Positions 23,385 through 31,606 of a DNA stretch of 42,250 nucleotides are shown here, one piece after another. Source of the DNA: Nocardia alni (lineage in GTDB: Bacteria; Actinomycetota; Actinomycetes; Mycobacteriales; Mycobacteriaceae); the NCBI RefSeq assembly GCF_019038435.1, contig NZ_JAGPOX010000080.1, positions 1-42,250 on the forward strand, read 5' to 3'. The notes beneath the pieces were generated by a model that was not told where the DNA came from, did not search any database, and saw only the letters and a program-made list of their open reading frames with translations. Each line of letters opens with the position of its first letter. The first letter of the stretch is position 1. Both the position numbers and the translations under genes were made by a program.

Positions 23385-25591
23385 GCCGTCCCCTCCATGC
23401 CTGCTCCCACCCTATCGGATGCGCCCGCGGCCTCGACCAGCCGCAGGACCAGCAGGCACCGCGCGGGCACCGGCACCACCGCCGCCGCGTCGTACAGGGC
23501 GTCCGCGGAACCGGTGGGCGTCGAACAGTCCAGTACCACCGCCCAGCGCTGATCCACCCCGCCGGCTTGCCGTCCCCCGTGGTCGCCGAAGTCCGGGCCG
23601 GGCAGGGTGAAGTCGATCGCGGAGTCGTGCGCGTTGAAGCACAGCAGGAACGAGTCGTCCTGGATGCGCTCCCCGCGCGGGCCGGGCTCGGGGATCCGCG
23701 CGCCGTTGAGGAAGACCGTCAGTGACCGGCCGAAGCCCGAATCCCAGTCCGCGGCGGTCATTTCCGTGCCGGCCGGGGTGAGCCAGGCGATATCGGGCGG
23801 CACGTCGCGTCCCTGCGGTTCGGAGGCGGGCGGATGGCCGTCGAAGAACCGGCGTCGCCGGAACACCGGATGCGCGGCGCGCAGCGCGAACGCGGCGCGG
23901 GTGAACCGGACCAGATCCGAATTCTTCTGCGCCAGCGACCAATCGACCCAGGACAGCGGGGAGTCCTGGCAGTAGGCGTTGTTGTTGCCGTGCTGGGTGC
24001 GGCCCATCTCGTCGCCGTGCAGCAGCATCGGTGTGCCCTGGGACAGCGCCAGGGTGGCGATCAGGTTGCGGCTCTGGCGCTCGCGCAGCGCCAGGACCTG
24101 CGGATCATCGGTCGGGCCCTCGACGCCGCAGTTCCACGACCGGTTGTGGCTCTCGCCGTCGCGGTTGTCCTCGCCGTTGTCCTCGTTGTGTTTATCGTTG
24201 TAGGACACCAGATCCCGCAGTGTGAACCCGTCGTGCGCGGTGACGAAGTTGATGCTCGCGCCGGGGCGGCGGCCGGTGGCCTCGTACAGGTCCGAGGAAC
24301 CGGTCAGGCGGGAGGCGAACTCGCCCAGCGTCGCCGGTTCACCGCGCCAGTAATCGCGCACGGTGTCACGGTATTTGCCGTTCCACTCGGTCCACAGGCC
24401 CGGGAAGTTGCCGACCTGATAGCCGCCCTCGCCGACGTCCCACGGTTCGGCGATCAGTTTGACCTGGCTCACCACCGGATCCTGTTGCACCAGATCGAAG
24501 AAGGTGGACAGCCGGTCCACATCGTGCAGCTCCCGGGCCAGGGTGGCGGCCAGATCGAAGCGGAAGCCGTCCACGTGCATGTCCAGGATCCAGTAGCGCA
24601 GCGAGTCCATGATCAGCTGCAAGGTGTGCGGCTGGCGCACGTTGAGGCTGTTGCCGGTACCGGTGTAGTCGACGTAATGCTGCGGATCATCTTCGGACAG
24701 ACGGTAATACGCGGCGTTGTCGATCCCGCGTAGCGACAGGGTCGGTCCCAGGTGGTTGCCCTCGCCGGTGTGGTTGTAGACCACGTCGAGGATCACCTCG
24801 ATACCCTCGGCGTGCAGGGCGCGCACCATCGCCTTGAATTCGGTGACCGCGGCGCCCGCGCGTGGATCGGCGGCGTAATCGCTGTGCGGGGCCAGGTAGC
24901 CGAAACTGTTGTAGCCCCAGTAGTTTCGCAGGCCCTTGTCCAGCAGCATCCGGTCGTGCAGGAACTGGTGCACCGGCATCAGCTCGATCGCGGTGACGCC
25001 CAGGTCTTTCAGATGATCGACGATCGCCGGATGCGCGATCCCCGCATAGGTGCCGCGCAATTCCTGCGGAACCTGGGGATGGGTCATCGTCATGCCCTTG
25101 ACGTGGGCCTCGTAGATGACGGTCTGGTGGTAGGGGCGCCGGGGCGGGCGATCGTCGGCCCAGTCGAAGAACGGGTTGATCACCACACTGGTCATGGTGT
25201 GCCCCAGCGAATCCCGGTCGTAGGTGTACAGCGACGGGTCGTTGTCGAAATCGCCGGCGAACGCCTTGCCGTAGGGGTCCAGCAGCAGTTTGCTCGCATC
25301 GCAGCGCAGTCCGCGCTCCGGGGCGAACTCGCCGTGGACCCGGAAGCCGTAGCGCTGGCCGGGGGCGATCGCGGGTACGTAAGCATGCCAGACGTACCCG
25401 TCGACCTCTTCCAGGGGTATCCGGGTCTCGGCGCCTTCGCGGGTGATCAGGCAGAGCTCGACCCGCTCCGCGACCTCGGAGAACACCGAGAAATTGGTGC
25501 CCGCTCCGTCATAGGTGGCGCCCAGCGGGTACGCGGTCCCCGGCCAGACGCCCAGCGGCGTCACATCACCGTGTGTGTCTGGTGCGACCAT
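23369..25591 (-). CDS. treX: Glycogen debranching enzyme (TreX/GlgX)
   Basis: A 740-residue GH13_11 isoamylase-type enzyme that cleaves alpha-1,6 branches to supply linear maltodextrins to TreY. An N-terminal CBM48 module (GATYDGAGTNFSVFSEVAERVEL) precedes the barrel. The barrel shows DVVYNHTGEGNH, the nucleophile in DGFRFDLAATL, the acid/base in KLIAEPWDVG, and FVTAHDGFTL with the third acid. LLHGDEMGRTQHGNNNAYCQD is diagnostic for the subfamily. The ATG at 25591 is 7 nt after a TACTGT -10 box (25599-25604), and GGAGG lies only 1 nt away, so leaderless initiation is likelier. The 3' end overlaps treY. The MarR-GNAT gene is 91 bp upstream on the same strand. Confidence 0.93.
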   Translation of the reverse strand: MVAPDTHGDVTPLGVWPGTAYPLGATYDGAGTNFSVFSEVAERVELCLITREGAETRIPLEEVDGYVWHAYVPAIAPGQRYGFRVHGEFAPERGLRCDASKLLLDPYGKAFAGDFDNDPSLYTYDRDSLGHTMTSVVINPFFDWADDRPPRRPYHQTVIYEAHVKGMTMTHPQVPQELRGTYAGIAHPAIVDHLKDLGVTAIELMPVHQFLHDRMLLDKGLRNYWGYNSFGYLAPHSDYAADPRAGAAVTEFKAMVRALHAEGIEVILDVVYNHTGEGNHLGPTLSLRGIDNAAYYRLSEDDPQHYVDYTGTGNSLNVRQPHTLQLIMDSLRYWILDMHVDGFRFDLAATLARELHDVDRLSTFFDLVQQDPVVSQVKLIAEPWDVGEGGYQVGNFPGLWTEWNGKYRDTVRDYWRGEPATLGEFASRLTGSSDLYEATGRRPGASINFVTAHDGFTLRDLVSYNDKHNEDNGEDNRDGESHNRSWNCGVEGPTDDPQVLALRERQSRNLIATLALSQGTPMLLHGDEMGRTQHGNNNAYCQDSPLSWVDWSLAQKNSDLVRFTRAAFALRAAHPVFRRRRFFDGHPPASEPQGRDVPPDIAWLTPAGTEMTAADWDSGFGRSLTVFLNGARIPEPGPRGERIQDDSFLLCFNAHDSAIDFTLPGPDFGDHGGRQAGGVDQRWAVVLDCSTPTGSADALYDAAAVVPVPARCLLVLRLVEAAGASDRVGAGMEGTAWARM

Positions 25592-25598
25592 GCCTCCG

Positions 25599-25604
25599 AC
25601 AGTA
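25599..25604 (-). promoter_or_regulatory. -10 box of the treX-treY operon
   Basis: TACTGT on the minus strand, 7 nt before the treX ATG. This gives treXY a start of transcription separate from the MarR-GNAT gene. No strong -35 is seen. Confidence 0.35.
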
Positions 25605-25682
25605 ATGGGCGACGGTGAGTTTCCGGTGTGTGTGGTGCTCTTGATGCGATGTTCGGCACATCCGCTGTGCTCACCGTCTCCC

Positions 25683-26645
25683 TCAGCGCAGTGTGCGCCG
25701 CCAGGTCTGGCCGGTGAGGTCGTGGCCGAAGCTGTGGTGCGGTTCCGATTCCACCAGTTCGAATCCGGCGCGCTGGTAGATGCGGCGGGCCGAGCTCAGC
25801 ACGTCGTTGGTCCACAGCACCATGTCCCGGTATCCGGCGGCGGTGGCGAATTCCAGGCAGTGATCGACCAGCGCGCCGCCCACGCCCCGCCCACGCGCCC
25901 CGGGCTCCACCAGCAGCAGCCGCAGCCGGGCCGTGTGCTCGTCGTCACGCATGCAGAACACCGCGCCCAGGCGCTCGCCGTCGGATTCGGCGATCCACGC
26001 CCGTTCGACGTGTGGGTCGTGGGTTTCCAGGAAGTCGGTCACGATCCGGGCGACGAGGGTTTCGTAACTGCCGTCCCAGCCGTATTCGGCGGCGTAGAGC
26101 GCGGCGTTGCGGGCGATGATCCAGCCGTAGTCGCCGGGACGGGGTTCGCGGATGCGCACCGGTTCGGTATGCCCGCCCAGGATGCGCTCGATGGTGTGCA
26201 TGGCCTCGACCAGGCGTGCGCGGTCGGTGGCGGGGTGCTCGGCGAGCAGGCCGGCGGCCGCGCGGCTGGACCGCTCGTTCAGGTCGGCGAAGACGGTGCG
26301 GCCGGATTCGGACAGGCGCACCTGCCTGCGGCGGGCATCGGCATCGCTGCGGCGGCATTCGACCAGGCCCGCGCCCTCGAACCGGGTCAGGATGCGGCTG
26401 AGGTAGCCCGGATCCAGCTCGAGCCGCTGACGCAGGTCGATCGAGTCGATGGTGTCGGATGTGTTCAGCTGGGCCAGTTCGAACAGGATTCGCGCCTCGG
26501 TGAGGGAGAAATCGGTGTCGACGAGATGTTCGTGCAGGACGCCGATGACGCGGGTGTAGTTCCGGTTGAAGGCGCGCACGGCGGCGGTCTGGTCGGGATC
26601 GACGTGCTCGGCGTCGGCGGTCTGTTCGGTGATGGCGGTGCTCAT
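25683..26645 (-). CDS. MarR-GNAT fusion: winged-helix regulator with acetyltransferase domain
   Basis: A 320-residue two-domain protein. Residues 20-150 form a MarR winged helix (RAFNRNYTRVIGVL, recognition segment LDPGYLSRILTRFEGAG, wing DADARRRQVRL). Residues 163-318 form a GNAT domain with acetyl-CoA motif RGRGVGGALV at 251-260 and YQRAGFELVE near the end. Such fusions are a known bacterial class; the acetyltransferase may modify a metabolite sensed by the regulator or act separately. I chose ATG 26645 because GGAGG lies 7 nt upstream; the frame continues to 26696 through the operator region. Two copies of TTGACT-N2-GTCA lie upstream, so it probably controls itself and perhaps divergent bioA. 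treX follows after 91 bp. Confidence 0.86.
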   Translation of the reverse strand: MSTAITEQTADAEHVDPDQTAAVRAFNRNYTRVIGVLHEHLVDTDFSLTEARILFELAQLNTSDTIDSIDLRQRLELDPGYLSRILTRFEGAGLVECRRSDADARRRQVRLSESGRTVFADLNERSSRAAAGLLAEHPATDRARLVEAMHTIERILGGHTEPVRIREPRPGDYGWIIARNAALYAAEYGWDGSYETLVARIVTDFLETHDPHVERAWIAESDGERLGAVFCMRDDEHTARLRLLLVEPGARGRGVGGALVDHCLEFATAAGYRDMVLWTNDVLSSARRIYQRAGFELVESEPHHSFGHDLTGQTWRRTLR

Positions 26646-26680
26646 AAGCGGTCCTCCAGGGGTGATTCGGCTATCAATAG

Positions 26681-26713
26681 TTGACTGCGTCACCAATTAG
26701 ATTGACTTGGTCA
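26681..26713. promoter_or_regulatory. Paired MarR-type sites upstream of the MarR-GNAT gene
   Basis: TTGACTGCGTCA (26681-26692) and TTGACTTGGTCA (26702-26713) differ at two positions and start 21 bp apart, two helical turns, on the same face. They lie in an AT-rich island 36-68 bp from the start codon. Confidence 0.5.
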
Positions 26714-26786
26714 AATAATACTCGAAACCGGTCGATGCGGGCTCATTTTTCGGGCATCGATGGGGCCGTGCGCCGCGCGATGGTAA

Positions 26787-26803
26787 CTTGAACGGCGTTC
26801 AAG
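26787..26803. promoter_or_regulatory. BioQ operator at bioA
   Basis: CTTGAACGGCGTTCAAG is a near-perfect 17-bp palindrome (only the central base is unpaired). It fills the spacer between TGGTAA (26781-26786) and GATGCC (26804-26809). The same core recurs at bioF and, with variants, at bioQ/bioB. Confidence 0.78.
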
Positions 26804-26825
26804 GATGCCGTCGCAAAGGATTCCC

Positions 26826-28094
26826 GTGGCCCTGACCCCCGACGAGATCACCGCGTTCGACGCCGCGCACGTCTGGCACCCGTACGGCGGATTTCTGGCG
26901 ACGACCGAACCGCTGATCGTCGCGTCGGCCTCCGGCACCCGGCTCGCCCTGGCCGACGGTCGAGAGCTGGTCGACGGGATGAGCTCGTGGTGGGCGGCGG
27001 TGCACGGCTATCGGCATCCGGCCCTGGACGCGGCGCTGATCGAGCAGGCGCGGCGGATGAGCCACGTCATGTTCGGTGGGCTGACCCACGAACCCGCGGT
27101 GCGCCTGTCCCAATTGCTGGTGGAACTCACCCCCGAGGGGCTGGACAAGGTCTTCCTGTGCGACTCGGGCTCGGTGTCGGTGGAGGTCGCGGTCAAGATG
27201 TGCCTGCAGTACTGGCGGGCGCTGGACCGACCGGAGAAGAGGCGCCTGCTCACCTGGCGTGGCGGCTACCACGGCGACACCTTCACCCCGATGAGCGTCT
27301 GCGATCCCGAGGGCGGCATGCACTCGCTGTGGACCGACGTGCTCGCCGATCAGATCTTCGCCCCGATGCCGCCGAAAGACTATGAGCCCGACTATGTTTC
27401 GAACCTGGAACGGCTGCTGGCCGAACATGCCCACGAAACGGCCGCTGTCATCGTGGAGCCGATCGTGCAGGGTGCGGGCGGTATGCGTTTCCACCATCCC
27501 CGGTACCTGAACGACCTGCGCGCCCTGTGCGACGAATACGGCGTCCTGCTGATCTTCGATGAGATCGCCACCGGATTCGGCCGCACCGGAACACTTTTCG
27601 CCGCCGATCGAGTCGGCGTGCGCCCCGATGTGATGTGCGTGGGCAAGGCGCTGACCGGGGGATACCTGAGTCTCGCCGCGGCACTGTGCACCTCGGTGAT
27701 CGCCGAGACCGTCAGCGCGGGCCACGGTGGTCTCATGCACGGTCCCACCTTCATGGGCAACCCCCTGGCCTGCGCGGTCGCGGTCGCCTCGATCGAGGAG
27801 TTGCTGTCGCGGGACTGGCACGGTGAGGTCGCGGCCATCGAGTCGGGCCTGCTCGCGGGATTGGCTGCCGCACAGGATATTCCGGGCGTCGTCGAGGTGC
27901 GGGTGCGGGGTGCGATCGGCGTCGTCGAGCTGGACCATTCGATCGATATGCGCAAGGCCACCCATGCCGCCGTCGACTCCGGCGTGTGGTTGCGCCCCTT
28001 CCGCAACCTGATCTACACGATGCCGCCGTATATCAGCACACCGGACGACGTCGCCCGGATCTGCGCTGGAATAGTCGCGGCCGCCGCCGTCTGA
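26826..28094 (+). CDS. bioA: Adenosylmethionine-8-amino-7-oxononanoate transaminase
   Basis: A 422-residue PLP class III aminotransferase. It makes 7,8-diaminopelargonate from 8-amino-7-oxononanoate using SAM as amino donor, the second step of the biotin-ring pathway. Diagnostic segments: HVWHPYGGF, DGMSSWWAAVHGY, GSVSVEVAVKM, WRGGYHGDTFTPMSVCDPEGG, LLIFDEIATGFGRTG, and Lys274 in MCVGKALTGGY (PLP Schiff base). Similarity to M. tuberculosis BioA (Rv1568) is high along the length. GTG 26826 has AAAGGA upstream and begins at the conserved LTPDEI; ATG 26805 lies inside the promoter/operator. It is separated from bioFD by the NlpC/P60 gene but shares their BioQ site. Confidence 0.95.
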   Translation: MALTPDEITAFDAAHVWHPYGGFLATTEPLIVASASGTRLALADGRELVDGMSSWWAAVHGYRHPALDAALIEQARRMSHVMFGGLTHEPAVRLSQLLVELTPEGLDKVFLCDSGSVSVEVAVKMCLQYWRALDRPEKRRLLTWRGGYHGDTFTPMSVCDPEGGMHSLWTDVLADQIFAPMPPKDYEPDYVSNLERLLAEHAHETAAVIVEPIVQGAGGMRFHHPRYLNDLRALCDEYGVLLIFDEIATGFGRTGTLFAADRVGVRPDVMCVGKALTGGYLSLAAALCTSVIAETVSAGHGGLMHGPTFMGNPLACAVAVASIEELLSRDWHGEVAAIESGLLAGLAAAQDIPGVVEVRVRGAIGVVELDHSIDMRKATHAAVDSGVWLRPFRNLIYTMPPYISTPDDVARICAGIVAAAAV

Positions 28095-28151
28095 CGATTC
28101 GGTGAGTGACGCCATCCACGAGAGTGCAGCTGGGCGACCGACTCTGTCCGG

Positions 28152-28190
28152 CATAGTTGCCCCGGAGTGGTTGCGGCGGCTGCCGTCTGA
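28152..28190 (+). repeat. Partial duplicate of the bioA 3' end
   Basis: GGTTGCGGCGGCTGCCGTCTGA (in two parts: GGTTGCGGCGG, CTGCCGTCTGA) repeats the last codons and stop of bioA (VAAAAV-stop) about 97 bp downstream with a few synonymous changes. It looks like a relic of a small tandem duplication, and chance similarity in GC-rich DNA cannot be excluded. Confidence 0.3.
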
Positions 28191-28247
28191 CAGATCCGGC
28201 TCGTGTGACTGGAACGGCCGGATCGGCGGCGTCTTGTCGCGGACCGA

Positions 28248-29021
28248 TTATATGTAGTTCGGGCGGACGACCGTGATGGGGCGGTCGGTCGAACCGCTCA
28301 GGTCGGCCGGTTGTGAATGGGCCGGCGTTCCGGACTGATTGGTTTCCACGGTCACGCCATTGCCCATGTAGATGGCACAGTGGTCCGCCCCGCTCGAGCC
28401 GTAGTAGAGGATGTCGCCGGGTTGCATGGTGGAGGTGTCGACCGTGCCGCTGGTCTGGGGAATCACGGTCTGGCCGGTCTGCTCGAGGACCGGAAGCTGA
28501 TTGCCGGTGCCCTCGCCGATGTCCTGACCGGTCGCCTGGTAGACCGCGTAGCGGGTCAGCCCTTCGCAGTCGTATCCGATGTACTGGCTGTCGTGATAGT
28601 GGGTGGCGTCACCCCCGTTGTCGCCCTCTCCCCGGGTGGGACCTGCGGTGTCCCCGCCGCCCCAGCAGTAGCGCGTGCCCTGCTGGCTCTGGGCATGGCC
28701 GATCGTCTTCAGCGCGGTGTTGTGCACCGCGTCCGGATTCGGGTAGGCATCGGGCGCCTGCCCGAACGGGCGCGTGCTGCCGTCACCATCGGTGCCGGTC
28801 AGATAGGCGATCCAGTCCTCGTCCCGTTGGGCGCCGGGCTCTCCGGCGAAATACTCCGGCGGATCGTCCAGGCCCTGCGCGTCGATACGCCATCCCGTTT
28901 CGTCGTCGGTCATGTCGACATCGGGCGTCTTGGCGGCATCGGGGGAGGTGTTCAGCGGAACCCGATCTCCCTCCGGCGCCGGGGTACTCGTCGGCGCCTG
29001 GGCCGAAATGTCATCGCTCAT
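28248..29021 (-). CDS. NlpC/P60-like cysteine hydrolase without signal peptide
   Basis: A 257-residue protein. Residues 1-45 are acidic and low complexity (SAQAPTSTPAPEGDR, DMTDDETGW). The C-terminal half is NlpC/P60-like: Cys152 in GYDCEGLTRYAVYQATG (the usual DCSGL is DCEGL here), LQPGDILYYG-like MQPGDILYYGSSGADHCAIYMGNG with His214, and a polar third residue in VTVETNQSG. Family members cut peptidoglycan stems or amides. There is no Sec/Tat signal or membrane helix, which is odd for a wall enzyme; it may act on a cytosolic substrate, leave by another route, or be released on lysis. ATG 29021 has GGAGGGG 9 nt upstream. The gene lies between bioA and bioF on the opposite strand, an insertion relative to the mycobacterial cluster. 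Confidence 0.75.
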   Translation of the reverse strand: MSDDISAQAPTSTPAPEGDRVPLNTSPDAAKTPDVDMTDDETGWRIDAQGLDDPPEYFAGEPGAQRDEDWIAYLTGTDGDGSTRPFGQAPDAYPNPDAVHNTALKTIGHAQSQQGTRYCWGGGDTAGPTRGEGDNGGDATHYHDSQYIGYDCEGLTRYAVYQATGQDIGEGTGNQLPVLEQTGQTVIPQTSGTVDTSTMQPGDILYYGSSGADHCAIYMGNGVTVETNQSGTPAHSQPADLSGSTDRPITVVRPNYI

Positions 29022-29522
29022 AGGACAACTCCCCTCCATCGCTCACGACGCCTACTCGCCTGCGCCGTGAGCAAGCCGCGCTGTGTTGATAGTTCGCTGC
29101 GCGCACGACAGCTCCGCACCGGCACTCGTCGGCACCGGCGTGAGGCGCGCTGTGCTCTCGTGGCCCCACCGCCGACGCTGGGACAGGTCGTGTGTGGGCA
29201 CGATTCGCTCCGCCCATGACTGCACTACGCCGGCGCTCGGGCTCCGTTGTGTGCGGGGCGCGCCGACGGGATGGTTCGCTCCGCCGTGCTCCGCTCACTG
29301 CCGCATGCTAGCACTCCCGACGCGGCTGTGGGGCTGGACGAGAGTCGTTGTGGCGGTGGAGGTCTGACTCGCGAGGGTAGGTCGCCTGGTTGCGCTGTGC
29401 CTGGTGACACAGCTCGGCCTTGTCATGTAGCTCACTCGTCGCACGCGCGGCCGGCGCCGATTCCGTTCGAAACGAGCGGTGGCCGCTTGCTCCTGAACGG
29501 CGTTCAAGTATGCTGCTGGGCT
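29022..29522. other. 500-bp gap between the NlpC/P60 gene and bioF
   Basis: No frame has recognisable protein content. It contains a 7-bp-arm inverted repeat (GCTCACG 29041-29047, CGTGAGC 29066-29072), two related segments starting TTCGCTCCGCC (about 29204 and 29276), and at its right end the bioF promoter and operator. Confidence 0.5.
29487..29514 (+). promoter_or_regulatory. bioF promoter with embedded BioQ operator
   Basis: TTGCTC (29487-29492), a 16-bp spacer containing TGAACGGCGTTCA (29494-29506), and TATGCT (29509-29514). The GTG start follows 8 nt later. A repressor on this site would occlude RNA polymerase directly. Confidence 0.72.
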
Positions 29523-30710
29523 GTGAGCATCGATCCGTTGAGCTGGTTGGACGAACGGGCCGCGGCACGGGTGGGGGCCGGGCTGCGGCGCGAGCTGCGG
29601 GCGCGGGAGGCGCGGTCGGAGCTGGTGGATCTGGCCTCGAACGACTATCTGGGGTTGTCTCGGCATCCCGAGGTGATCGAGGGTGCCGTGGCGGCGGTGC
29701 GGACCTGGGGCGCGGGGTCGACCGGTTCGCGGTTGGTGACCGGGACGACCACGGCGCACGAGGTGTTCGAGGGTGAGCTGGCCGAGTTCGTGGGGGCCGA
29801 GGCGGGCCTGGTGTTCGCCTCCGGCTACGCCGCCAATCTGGGGGTGGTGACGGCGCTGGCCGGGCGTGGGGCGCTGGTCGTCTCGGATGCGGGGTCGCAT
29901 GCCTCGCTGGTCGATGCGTGCCGGCTGTCGCGAGCGCGGGTGGAGGTCGCGCCGCACTGTGACGTCGCGGCCGTGGATCGGGTGCTCGGCGCGCGTTCCG
30001 AGGAGCGGGCGCTGGTGCTCACCGATTCGGTGTTCAGCGCGGACGGGGATCTCGCGCCGCTGGTCGAACTGCATCGGGTGGTGCGGGACAACGGCGCGGT
30101 GCTGATCGTGGACGAGGCGCACGGGCTGGGCGTGCGGGGTACGGGCGGGCGCGGGCTGGTGCACGAGCTGGGCCTGGCCGGGCAGCCGGATCTGATCGTC
30201 ACCGCCACACTGTCCAAATCCCTTGCCGCCCAAGGCGGTGTGGTGCTCGCCGAGGAGCGGGTGCGGGCACATCTGATCGATGCGGCGCGCACGTTCATCT
30301 TCGATACGGGCCTCGCGCCGGGCGCGGTCGGGGCCGCTCACGCCGCGCTGGGCCTGCTGCGCCGCGACCCGGACCTGGCCGGGCGCGTGCTGTCGCGGGC
30401 GGCGCGGATCGCCGCCATCGCCGGTGTGCCGCAGCCTGATTCGGCGGTGGTTCCGGTGGTACTCGGCAAGGCGCAGGTCGCTTACGATGCCGCGCAGGCC
30501 TGCCGGGCGCGCGGTCTGCACGTGGGCTGCTTCCGTCCGCCGTCGGTGCCCGAGGGCACGTCCCGGCTGCGCCTGACCGCCCGCGCCGACCTGACCGATG
30601 CCGAGATGTCCACCATTGCTTCGGTACTCGGTGATGTGCTGGCCGAGGCCCGCGTCCGGGAGCCGGAACCGTCCGGGCGTGAGCCGGTATCTCCCGGTGT
30701 GCGTGGGTGA
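29523..30710 (+). CDS. bioF: 8-amino-7-oxononanoate synthase
   Basis: A 395-residue PLP alpha-oxoamine synthase. It condenses pimeloyl-thioester with alanine, the first step of biotin-ring assembly. Visible: LASNDYLGLSRHPEV, GSTGSRLVTGTTTAHEVFE, FASGYAANLGV, DAGSHASLVDAC, VDEAHGLGVRGTGGRG, and Lys232 in TATLSKSLAAQGG (PLP Schiff base). The open frame extends to 29247, but GTG 29523 matches the family start and is 8 nt from the -10, so translation is leaderless or nearly so. bioD follows after 40 bp in the same operon. The last ~20 residues (EPEPSGREPVSPGVRG) are an unconserved tail. Confidence 0.95.
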   Translation: MSIDPLSWLDERAAARVGAGLRRELRAREARSELVDLASNDYLGLSRHPEVIEGAVAAVRTWGAGSTGSRLVTGTTTAHEVFEGELAEFVGAEAGLVFASGYAANLGVVTALAGRGALVVSDAGSHASLVDACRLSRARVEVAPHCDVAAVDRVLGARSEERALVLTDSVFSADGDLAPLVELHRVVRDNGAVLIVDEAHGLGVRGTGGRGLVHELGLAGQPDLIVTATLSKSLAAQGGVVLAEERVRAHLIDAARTFIFDTGLAPGAVGAAHAALGLLRRDPDLAGRVLSRAARIAAIAGVPQPDSAVVPVVLGKAQVAYDAAQACRARGLHVGCFRPPSVPEGTSRLRLTARADLTDAEMSTIASVLGDVLAEARVREPEPSGREPVSPGVRG

Positions 30711-30750
30711 GCGGGCCCGAGGCCGATCGTCGTTCGAGGAGTGAACTGTC

Positions 30751-31431
30751 GTGAGTGTGCTGATCGTGACCGGTACGTCGACCGATGTCGGAAAAACCAT
30801 CGTGACCGCCTCGCTCGCGGCCGCGGCGCGGGCGGCCGGACGGACTGTGGCGGTGTGCAAACCGGCCCAGACCGGTGTCGCCCCCGGCGATCCCGGTGAT
30901 CTGGCGGAGATCGCACGCCTGAGTGGTGTCACGCGCACCCTCGAACTGGCCCGCTACCCCGACCCGCTGGCCCCCGATACCGCCGCCCGCCGCTGCGGTG
31001 CGCCACTGCTGACCATGGCCGATACGGTCGCCGGGATCGAATCCCTGGCCGACGCCGACCTCACGCTGGTGGAGGGCGCGGGCGGGCTGCTGGTCCGCCT
31101 CGGTGATTTCACCCTGCTGGATCTGGCCCAGAAGAGCGGCGCGCCGGTCCTGGTGGTCGCCGCCGCCGGCCTGGGCACCCTCAATCACAGCGAACTCACC
31201 ACCCGGACCCTCGCGGCCGCGGGTGTGCCCTGTGCGGGCCTGGTCATCGGATCCTGGCCCGCCGCACCCGATTTGGCGTGCGAATGCAACCGCGATGATC
31301 TTTCCGCCGTGACCGGTGTCGACGTCGTCGGCAGCATTCCCGAGGGCGTGAGCGGCTGGAGTGCCGAGCGGTTCGCCGCGAACGCCGCTGGGTGGTTTCA
31401 TCCGGACTGGTCCGCGCGTCGTCTCGGCTGA
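30751..31431 (+). CDS. bioD: ATP-dependent dethiobiotin synthetase
   Basis: A 226-residue P-loop ligase. It closes the ureido ring of 7,8-diaminopelargonate with CO2 and ATP to give dethiobiotin. The P-loop is GTSTDVGKT (residues 8-16); CKPAQTG (Lys37) and VEGAGGLLV are the other conserved active-site segments. GAGGAG lies 9 nt before the GTG start. It is second in the bioFD operon and shares the BioQ-controlled promoter. A gap of 175 bp separates it from the hydrolase, which has its own -10. Confidence 0.94.
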   Translation: MSVLIVTGTSTDVGKTIVTASLAAAARAAGRTVAVCKPAQTGVAPGDPGDLAEIARLSGVTRTLELARYPDPLAPDTAARRCGAPLLTMADTVAGIESLADADLTLVEGAGGLLVRLGDFTLLDLAQKSGAPVLVVAAAGLGTLNHSELTTRTLAAAGVPCAGLVIGSWPAAPDLACECNRDDLSAVTGVDVVGSIPEGVSGWSAERFAANAAGWFHPDWSARRLG

Positions 31432-31592
31432 CGCCGTAGCGAGCCATCTCACACGGCGCCGAGTGCCGGCGGGGTCATGAGCGGATCCCGAGTCGGGTGA
31501 TCATGCTCCCACCTGCGCGGCGAAATGGCTGGAAGCCGGGCGGCATGCGGTGGGCGGCCGAATTCATCCTGGGGAGCGGCTGAGTGCGCCCC

Positions 31593-31598
31593 TACAGT
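31593..31598 (+). promoter_or_regulatory. -10 box of the membrane-anchored hydrolase
   Basis: TACAGT, 8 nt before ATG 31607. The spacing is too short for the ATG at 31601 and supports leaderless use of 31607. Confidence 0.35.
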
Positions 31599-31606
31599 GG
31601 ATGGAG

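Noticed and set aside
25611..25678. 9-bp inverted repeat (GACGGTGAG ... CTCACCGTC) upstream of treX as a terminator
   Set aside because: The arms are 50 bp apart with no compact hairpin, so it is not counted as a terminator or operator.
26799..28154. 451-codon minus-strand ORF opposite bioA
   Set aside because: Antisense shadow of bioA with no recognisable domain.
29247..29522. N-terminal extension of bioF
   Set aside because: It crosses the BioQ operator and promoter. The family start is at 29523.
29295..30938. 547-codon minus-strand ORF opposite bioF and the start of bioD
   Set aside because: Antisense to genes with complete catalytic motifs. Composition is Arg/Pro/His-rich with no family features.
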